In this document: one piece after another, positions 58,517 to 64,000 of the stretch
How the letters are laid out: the number at the start of each line of letters is the position of its first letter
Numbering within the stretch: the first letter of the stretch is position 1
Assembly: GCF_001425045.1 (NCBI RefSeq)
Contig: NZ_LMDJ01000012.1
Span: 226,527-290,526 of the forward strand
DNA length: 64,000 nt
DNA from: Massilia sp. Root351
Lineage (GTDB): Bacteria; Pseudomonadota; Gammaproteobacteria; Burkholderiales; Burkholderiaceae_D
Direction: 5' to 3'
Notes under the pieces: generated by a model
What the model was told of the DNA's origin: nothing
Databases searched by the model: none
What the model saw: the letters and a program-made list of their open reading frames with translations, nothing else
Made by a program: the position numbers and the translations under genes

Positions 58517-59872
58517 ATGAACGCCATCAACCACCCCAGCCTGGCCCTGGCCACTTTCGCCGCCACGCTGCAATTCGAGACCATCCCGCACGACGTGCTG
58601 CGCCGCGCCGAGGATTTGCTGCTGGACTGGGCCGGCTCCGCGCTGGCCGGCAAGGGCGCGCGCCCGGTGGAAACCATTGCCGGCTATGCCGAACAGATGG
58701 GCGGCCCCGGTCCCTGCGAAATCCTGATCTCGCGCAAGCACGCCACGCCCATGTTCGCCGCCATGGTGAACGCCGCCGCGTCCCATTACGCCGAGCAGGA
58801 CGACGTCCACAACGGCTCGGTGTTTCACCCCGCCGCCGTGGTGTTCCCGGCCGCGCTGGCGGTGGCGCAAGCGCTGGGCCGCTCCGGACGCGAACTGCTC
58901 ACGGCCGTGGTGGCGGGCTACGAGGTGGGCATCCGCGTCGGCGAATTCCTGGGCCGCCCGCATTACAAGATCTTCCACACCACCGGCACCGCCGGCACCA
59001 TCGCCGCCGCTGCGGCGGCGGGCCGCCTGCTCAACCTCACGCCGGAACAGATGCTGCACGCCTTCGGCTCGGCCGGCACGCAAGCCGCCGGCCTGTGGGA
59101 ATTCCTGCGCGACGCGGCCGACTCCAAGCAGCTGCACACCGCCAAAGCCGCCAGCGACGGCCTGATGTCGGCCTACCTGGCCCAGGCCGGCTTCACCGGC
59201 GCGCGGCGCATCCTGGAAGGCGCGCAAGGCATGGGCGCCGGCATGACGCGCGACGCCGACCCGGCCAAGCTGATCGACCGCCTCGGTTTCCGCTGGACGC
59301 TGGCCGAAACCTCGTTCAAGTTCCATGCCAGCTGCCGCCACACCCATCCGGCCGCCGACGCGCTGCAGCAGGTGATGCGCGGCCATGGCCTGGCGCCGGA
59401 CCAGATCGCCCGCGTTGACTGTCACGTGCACCAGGGCGCCATCGACGTGCTCGGCCCCGTGGTCGACCCGCAAACCGTGCACCAGGCCAAGTTCTCCATG
59501 GGCACCGTGCTGGGCCTGATCGCCGAATTCGGCAGCGCCGGCTTGACCGAATTCGACGCCAGCTTCAATACCCAGCGCGTTGCCGAATTCCGTGGCAAAG
59601 TACACATGATGCTCGACAAAGAGGTGGACCAGGCCTACCCGGCGCGCTGGATAGGCAAGGTCACCGTGAGCACCACGGATGGCCGCACGCTGCACGGCCG
59701 CGTCGACGAACCCAAAGGAGACCCCGGCAATACCCTGAGCCGCACCGAACTGGAAGACAAAGCCGCGCGTCTGGCCGCCTTCAGCGGGGCCGCCACGCCG
59801 GCCGACATGGCCGCCCTGGCCGACAAAATCTGGACTATAAGCCGCATCAATATTATGGGAGACCTCTTATGA
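58517..59872 (+). CDS. MmgE/PrpD-family protein of the itaconate-type cluster
   Basis: A 451-residue protein of the MmgE/PrpD fold (2-methylcitrate dehydratase, cis-aconitate decarboxylase). Seen: LLDWAGSALAGKGARPVETIAGYAE, AAASHYAEQDDVHNGSVFHPAAVVFPAALAVAQ (active-site His), YEVGIRVGEFLGRPHYKIFHTTGTAGTIAAAAA, GLMSAYLAQAGFTGARRIL, FKFHASCRHTHPAADALQ, AKFSMGTVLGL. Itaconate is made by the family member cis-aconitate decarboxylase, and an MmgE/PrpD gene also occurs in the P. aeruginosa itaconate cluster. Its exact reaction here is unknown. GGAGACACC before ATG at 58517 fixes the start. It overlaps the lyase gene by 4 bases. Confidence 0.85.
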   Translation: MNAINHPSLALATFAATLQFETIPHDVLRRAEDLLLDWAGSALAGKGARPVETIAGYAEQMGGPGPCEILISRKHATPMFAAMVNAAASHYAEQDDVHNGSVFHPAAVVFPAALAVAQALGRSGRELLTAVVAGYEVGIRVGEFLGRPHYKIFHTTGTAGTIAAAAAAGRLLNLTPEQMLHAFGSAGTQAAGLWEFLRDAADSKQLHTAKAASDGLMSAYLAQAGFTGARRILEGAQGMGAGMTRDADPAKLIDRLGFRWTLAETSFKFHASCRHTHPAADALQQVMRGHGLAPDQIARVDCHVHQGAIDVLGPVVDPQTVHQAKFSMGTVLGLIAEFGSAGLTEFDASFNTQRVAEFRGKVHMMLDKEVDQAYPARWIGKVTVSTTDGRTLHGRVDEPKGDPGNTLSRTELEDKAARLAAFSGAATPADMAALADKIWTISRINIMGDLL

Positions 59873-60726
59873 GCACTGCCGTACATGCTGCCCCACCCGA
59901 CGCCAGGCTGGCCCTGGCCCATTCCTTCCTGTTCGTGCCCGGCGACCGGCCGGACCGCTACGCCAAGGCCTGCGCCTCGGGGGCGGACGCGGTCATCATC
60001 GATCTCGAGGACGCAGTCGCGCCCAGCGCCAAGGGCGCGGCGCGCGACGCGCTGGAAAACTGGCTGTCCAGCCCTGAAGGCCGCGCCCCGCACGTGCCGG
60101 TGCTGGTGCGCGTGAACTGCGTGAACTCGGGCTGCTTCGGGGACGATCTGATCCTGTGCCACCGCCCCGGCATTGCCGGTATCGTGCTGCCCAAGGCCGA
60201 ACGAGTGGCCGACGTGGCCAGCGCCTCGTCCAGCGCGCCGCTGTTCCCGCTGATCGAAACTGCGCAGGGCTTCGCCAATATGAACCAGATCGTCTCCGCG
60301 CCGCGCGTGCAGCGCCTGATGTTCGGGTCCATCGACTTCAAGCTGGACATGGGCATCCACGGCGAGCGCGACGAGCTGCTCTATTTCCGCTCGCAGATTG
60401 TGCTGGCGTCGCGCCTGGCCGGCCTGCGCCCGCCGGTAGACGGCATCACCGCCGCCATTGACGGCGCCGCCGCCGAGGATGACGCGCGTTATGCGCACCG
60501 GCTGGGCTTTGGCGGCAAGCTGTGCATCCACCCGGACCAGCTGGAGGCGGTCAACCGCGCCTTCCTGCCCTCCGGCGAGGAAGTGGCCTGGGCGCAGCGC
60601 GTGCTGTCCGCCGCCGAGGGCGCGCGCGGCGCCGCCGTGGCCGTCGACGGCAAGATGATAGACAAGCCAGTGCTGCTGCTGGCGCAGCGCATCGCCTCCG
60701 AGGCGGCGCGAAAGAATCTGCATTAA
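59869..60726 (+). CDS. ccl: CitE-like CoA ester lyase, probable (S)-citramalyl-CoA lyase
   Basis: A 285-residue HpcH/HpaI-fold lyase: SFLFVPGDRPDRYAKACASGADAVIIDLEDAVAP (with the Arg and metal Glu-Asp), VPVLVRVNCVNSG, GIVLPKAERV, LFPLIETAQGFANMNQI, MFGSIDFKLDMGIHG, DGITAAIDGAAAEDDARYAHRLGFGGKLCIHPDQLEAV. The distribution of Arg, Glu and Asp residues matches citrate lyase beta/L-malyl-CoA and citramalyl-CoA lyases. Here it would split citramalyl-CoA to acetyl-CoA and pyruvate, finishing itaconate breakdown. Start overlaps the MmgE/PrpD stop by 4 bases. Confidence 0.86.
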   Translation: MSTAVHAAPPDARLALAHSFLFVPGDRPDRYAKACASGADAVIIDLEDAVAPSAKGAARDALENWLSSPEGRAPHVPVLVRVNCVNSGCFGDDLILCHRPGIAGIVLPKAERVADVASASSSAPLFPLIETAQGFANMNQIVSAPRVQRLMFGSIDFKLDMGIHGERDELLYFRSQIVLASRLAGLRPPVDGITAAIDGAAAEDDARYAHRLGFGGKLCIHPDQLEAVNRAFLPSGEEVAWAQRVLSAAEGARGAAVAVDGKMIDKPVLLLAQRIASEAARKNLH

Positions 60727-60780
60727 CCGTATCAAAACCCGCAAGGGGCCGGCAAGAGCCCCTCACCGCCTGGAGACACC

Positions 60781-61779
60781 ATGAAACTGCAATCCCTGCT
60801 GTTCGCCGCCGTGACTGTATTTGCGGCCAGCGCTTACGCGCAAAACCCCATCGTCATCAAATTCAGCCACGTGGTGGCCGCCGACACGCCGAAAGGCAAA
60901 GGCGCACAAAAGTTCAAGGAGCTGGCCGAGGCTGCCACCAAGGGACGGGTGAAAGTCGAGCTGTATCCGAACAGCCAGCTGTACAAGGACAAGGAAGAAC
61001 TGGAGGCATTGCAGCTGGGATCGGTGCAGATGCTGGCGCCGTCGCTGTCCAAGTTCGGGCCGCTGGGCGTGAAGGAGTTCGAGGTCTACGACCTGCCTTA
61101 CATCCTGCCCAGCAAAGCGGCGCTGGCGCGCGTGAATGACGGCCCGGTCGGCAAATCGCTGCTGAAAAAGCTGGAGTCCAAGGGTATCGTCGGGCTGGCG
61201 TTCTGGGACAATGGCTTCAAGGAAATGACGGCCAACAAGCCGCTGCGCACGCCGGCCGACTTCAAGGGCACCAAGATGCGCATCCAGTCGTCCAAGGTGC
61301 TCGACGCGCAGATGCGGGCGCTGGGCGCCAACCCGCAGGTGCTGGCCTTCTCCGAGGTGTACCAGGCCATGCAGACCGGCGTGGTGGATGGCAGCGAGAA
61401 CACGCCATCCAACATCTACACGCAGAAGGTGCACGAGGTGCAGAAGCACCTGACCGTCTCCGACCATGGCTACATCGGCTACGCCGTCATCGTGAACAAG
61501 AAGTTCTGGGATGCGCTGCCGGCCGACATCCGCAGCACGCTGGACAGCGCCATGAAGGAAGCGACCAAATACGCCAACGACATCGCGCAGAAGGAAAACG
61601 ATGCCGCCATGGACGCCATCCGCAAGTCAGGCAAGACCGAAGTCTACACGCTCACGCCGCAGGAAAAGGCAGCCTGGCGCGCCGCCCTGCTGCCGGTGCA
61701 GAAAACCATGGAAGAGCGCATCGGCAAGGATTTGATCGCCACCTTCAACCGGGAAGCGGCAGCTGTCGAAGGCAAGTAA
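60781..61779 (+). CDS. TRAP transporter periplasmic binding protein, DctP family
   Basis: A 332-residue exported protein: signal peptide to about 20 (MKLQSLLFAAVTVFAASAYA), then IVIKFSHVVAADTPKGKGAQKFKELAEAATKGRVKVELYPNSQLYKDKEELEALQLGSVQML, and a conserved Arg in GTKMRIQSSKVL that binds the substrate carboxylate. Ends typical of DctP (MEERIGKDLI). It is 54 bases after the lyase and is probably a capture protein for itaconate or a related dicarboxylate. The DctQ and DctM membrane subunits do not follow within the window, unlike the P. aeruginosa cluster, so the transporter would need partners elsewhere. Confidence 0.9.
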   Translation: MKLQSLLFAAVTVFAASAYAQNPIVIKFSHVVAADTPKGKGAQKFKELAEAATKGRVKVELYPNSQLYKDKEELEALQLGSVQMLAPSLSKFGPLGVKEFEVYDLPYILPSKAALARVNDGPVGKSLLKKLESKGIVGLAFWDNGFKEMTANKPLRTPADFKGTKMRIQSSKVLDAQMRALGANPQVLAFSEVYQAMQTGVVDGSENTPSNIYTQKVHEVQKHLTVSDHGYIGYAVIVNKKFWDALPADIRSTLDSAMKEATKYANDIAQKENDAAMDAIRKSGKTEVYTLTPQEKAAWRAALLPVQKTMEERIGKDLIATFNREAAAVEGK

Positions 61780-61803
61780 GGCGCGCGCGGGACGGCGGGC
61801 GGC

Positions 61804-62697
61804 CTACGCCGCCTCCATGCTGCAAATGAAATCCACCAGCTCGCGCGCGTACAGCGGCAGTGCGTCGAGCTTCTGGACCACCACGCTGCGCTCGCGCACC
61901 GCCCACGGTTCCGTCAACTCCACCAGCGCCAGCTTCATGCCCCGGCTCAAGCGCAGCGCCGAGGAATGCGGCAGGATGGCGATCCCCACGTTGTTCTCCA
62001 CCATGCGGCACATGGCCTCGAAGCCGCGCACCTGGATGCGCAGTTGCAGCCGCTGCCCGGCTTCGCTGGCCGCGCGCGCCAGGAAGTGCTGCAAGGTGCT
62101 GCCTTCGTGCAGGCCGATGTGCTGGTAGTCCAGCGTTTCGGCAAAGCCGATCTGGGCGCGCGCCGCCAGCGGATGGTCCGGCGCCGTTGCCAGCACCAGG
62201 CGGTCGGTTGAAAAAGGGATGATCTCCAGCCCCGCCCCCTGCACCGGCCCGGCCGCGATGCCGATATCGGCCGTGCCCTCCTGTACGCCGCGTATGATGT
62301 CCTGGTTGAGACGCTCCTCCAGCGCCACATTCACCTGCGGATGCACGCCGAGGAAGCGGCCCAGCACCTCCGGCATGAATTCGGTGACGGCGGTGGTGTT
62401 GGCGAAGATGCGGATATGGCCCTTGATGCCATTGTTGTATTGCTGCATCTCGCTTTTCAGGCGTTCCACCAGCTGCATGAACTGCTGCGCGTGCGCCAGC
62501 AGCGTTTCGCCTGCCGGCGACAGCTGCACACCCTTGTTTTCGCGGTACAGCAGCCGCGTGCCGAAGCGCGCCTCCAGTTCCTTGACCCGGTTGCTGGCCG
62601 CCGCCAGCGACATGTGCATGCGCTCGGCACTGCGGGTGAGGCTTTTCAGTTCGGCGATGTGGATGAACAGGCGTAGGTCGGTCAAATCGAACAGCAT
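61804..62697 (-). CDS. LysR-family regulator at the end of the itaconate-type cluster
   Basis: A 297-residue LysR regulator. DNA-binding region at about 3-65: DLRLFIHIAELKSLTRSAERMHMSLAAASNRVKELEARFGTRLLYRE, then the family LSPAGETLLAHAQQFMQL. The effector domain includes GTADIGIAAGPVQG and AMCRMVENNVGIAILPHS. In P. aeruginosa the itaconate cluster also carries a LysR regulator gene. Here it converges on the TRAP gene, 24 bases from its stop codon, so it does not share a promoter with the cluster. Control of the cluster is an inference from position. Confidence 0.9.
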   Translation of the reverse strand: MLFDLTDLRLFIHIAELKSLTRSAERMHMSLAAASNRVKELEARFGTRLLYRENKGVQLSPAGETLLAHAQQFMQLVERLKSEMQQYNNGIKGHIRIFANTTAVTEFMPEVLGRFLGVHPQVNVALEERLNQDIIRGVQEGTADIGIAAGPVQGAGLEIIPFSTDRLVLATAPDHPLAARAQIGFAETLDYQHIGLHEGSTLQHFLARAASEAGQRLQLRIQVRGFEAMCRMVENNVGIAILPHSSALRLSRGMKLALVELTEPWAVRERSVVVQKLDALPLYARELVDFICSMEAA

Positions 62698-62760
62698 GGC
62701 GCTCCTCTGGGCTAAGCGCCGATTCTACGCCGAATCGCCGCTTGCCGCTGTGCCGCAAGC

Positions 62761-64000
62761 CTAGGGTTGGGGCCGCCAGACGTAGGTGGCCAGGCTGGCC
62801 GGCGGCAGGCTGGCGGAGTAGCTTTGCGCGGCGGCGCGCACCGTGACGGTGCGCGCTTCGGCGCCGGAGTTGACGGCCACCAGCACCAGGGTGCCGTCGC
62901 GGTTTTCAAAGGCGGCGCTGTCGATGCCGTCCTGGCCGAGATTGCCGCCAACGCTGTCCAGGCGCCACGCGCCGGGACGCACGAAACGGCTGGCGTGGGC
63001 CAGCGCATAGTACTCGGGATTGCGGGTGACATTGCCGCCCTCGTCCACCGTGACCACGCCGCGGCAGCCACGGCAGCCGCCGATGCGCGGGCCGCCCTGC
63101 TCGTCGAGCGCCAGGTTGCCGAACAGGATGCCGTTGGCCGCGCCGCGCGTGGCCGCTTGCACCAGCGTGCGGCCGAAATGGGTCAGGTTGTCGCGCCAGG
63201 CGGGCGCCCAGGCGCCGCCGGAGCATTCGGTGAGGTAGCTGGACTTGCCGGGATGGGCGGCGGCCACCGCGCCCTGCGCATCGGCGCTGCCGGCATAGCA
63301 GTGCCAGGCCACGCCAGCCACGTACGGGCCTGCGACCTTGTCCTGCAATACCTTGAGCGGGGCTTGCGGCGTGTCCCGGTTGCCGTCCCATTCCAGTATC
63401 AGCGGGCCTTCGTCCTCCAGCAGCGGACCGAGGTGCTTGCCGATCAATTGCGCGCGGGCGGCGTCGTCCAGGCGCATCGCGGGTGCATCGGACGGCCCGC
63501 CGGCGGGGTCGCTCTGCAGCGTGATGGCGTGGATGGCGATACCCTCTTCCAGATACACGTCGACATAGCGTTTCAGGTAGCGCGCGTAGGCATCGAAGGC
63601 GTCGGGTTTCAAGGCGCCTTGCAGCAGGCTGCCGCTGGTTTTCATCCATCCCGGCGCGCTGTAGGGGCTGGCGATCAGTTCCAGCGCCGGATTGTGCGCC
63701 AGCGCGTCCTGCGCCAGCGGCACCAGATAGGCACGGTCGGGTTCGATCGAGAATTGGGCCAGGCCGTCGTCGCTCTGGCCGGCAGGCAGGTCGTTGTAGC
63801 TGTACTGGCTGCGGGCGAATTCGCCGGCGCCCAGCGGCAGGCGCGCCACGCTGAGTGCGATGCCGGGGGCGGGGCCGAACAGCTCGGTCAGCAGGGCCCG
63901 GCGCTGCGTGGCGTCAAGCCGTTCCGCCAGCAGCCAGGCCGAGGAAGCACTGAGCGCCGCGCCAAAACCGGCCATCTGCTGGCGGCGCGCGGCGGCGCCG
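62761..64000 (-). CDS. Glycoside hydrolase family 30 protein (C-terminal part, truncated by window edge)
   Basis: At least 413 residues of a GH30-like glucosylceramidase/xylanase-type protein; the frame remains open to base 64000 and the N-terminus lies outside. Seen: QQMAGFGAALSASSAWLL (an altered form of the family GFGxxxTDASA), RLPLGAGEFARSQYSYND, DALAHNPALELIASPYSAPGWMKTSGSLLQG, then IHAITLQSDPAGG where the family has TVQNEP with the acid/base Glu, and SYLTECSGG with the nucleophile Glu intact. The C-terminal beta domain (LVLVAVNSGAEARTVTVRAAAQSYSASLPPASLATYVW) is present. The acid/base Glu appears as Asp, and Asn as Ser, so catalysis may differ from the family. Confidence 0.78.
   Translation of the reverse strand, partial: GAAARRQQMAGFGAALSASSAWLLAERLDATQRRALLTELFGPAPGIALSVARLPLGAGEFARSQYSYNDLPAGQSDDGLAQFSIEPDRAYLVPLAQDALAHNPALELIASPYSAPGWMKTSGSLLQGALKPDAFDAYARYLKRYVDVYLEEGIAIHAITLQSDPAGGPSDAPAMRLDDAARAQLIGKHLGPLLEDEGPLILEWDGNRDTPQAPLKVLQDKVAGPYVAGVAWHCYAGSADAQGAVAAAHPGKSSYLTECSGGAWAPAWRDNLTHFGRTLVQAATRGAANGILFGNLALDEQGGPRIGGCRGCRGVVTVDEGGNVTRNPEYYALAHASRFVRPGAWRLDSVGGNLGQDGIDSAAFENRDGTLVLVAVNSGAEARTVTVRAAAQSYSASLPPASLATYVWRPQP

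Overview
The window is GC-rich, densely packed proteobacterial chromosome. The gene families, codon bias and small conserved hypothetical proteins best fit a member of the Oxalobacteraceae (Massilia/Duganella-like, Burkholderiales). That placement is inferred from gene content, because there is no rRNA gene or other decisive marker. No tRNA, rRNA, CRISPR array, intact insertion sequence or prophage was found. Most of the window looks like stable core and catabolic DNA, with one decaying Rpn-type nuclease gene.

Layout. 0-2.7 kb: DUF1963-like tail, DUF1289 and DUF1415 genes, and an MltD-like lytic transglycosylase. 2.7-8.7 kb: fabI, then an ECF sigma factor with an overlapping membrane anti-sigma-like protein, facing a 1004-residue secreted VIT/DUF2135 protein that shares unusual sequence motifs with it. 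8.7-13.4 kb: DEAD-box helicase with a long untranslated leader, MarR-MFS pair, Tsx-like outer-membrane channel. 13.4-17.5 kb: aldolase-reductase-kinase operon of the lower glucarate/galactarate route with a divergent LysR. 17.5-22.2 kb: glutamate dehydrogenase, short malic enzyme, DUF885 peptidase-like protein.

22.2-36.4 kb is the most unusual stretch. A selenoneine-synthase-like (SenA) gene stands divergent to selD. The leuA gene follows a leader with two short leucine-rich (CTA-rich) reading frames. Then come an alpha/beta hydrolase fold protein that has lost its catalytic residues, a chemoreceptor, an ergothioneine pair (egtD-egtB), and, divergent from egtD, a PhnD-like ABC transporter of the type annotated as a putative selenate importer. 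Together these suggest sulfur/selenium thiohistidine metabolism, although the SenB selenosugar synthase is not in the window. The SenA-like protein also carries Arg and Gln at two of the three positions that are iron-binding His in EgtB.

36.4-49.5 kb: small HTH protein, TetR-controlled NTF2-like gene, MoaB-like and OlsB-like genes, an Ala/Lys-rich histone-like protein, and a tightly coupled operon (ppx, periplasmic binding protein, hybrid histidine kinase, HD-GYP regulator) followed upstream by a GGDEF-domain protein with a degenerate active site. 49.6-54.6 kb: CHASE-PAS-GGDEF-EAL protein, Rpn pseudogene, thioesterase and small proteins. 54.8-55.1 kb: two small genes overlapping tail to tail. 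55.2-62.7 kb: an itaconate-degradation type cluster (hydratase, acyl-CoA dehydrogenase, class III CoA transferase, MmgE/PrpD protein, citramalyl-CoA lyase-like protein, TRAP binding protein, LysR). The window ends inside a GH30 glycosidase whose acid/base motif is altered.

All functional calls come from reading the sequence against remembered family features. No database search was run, and residue positions are approximate unless a residue number is given.
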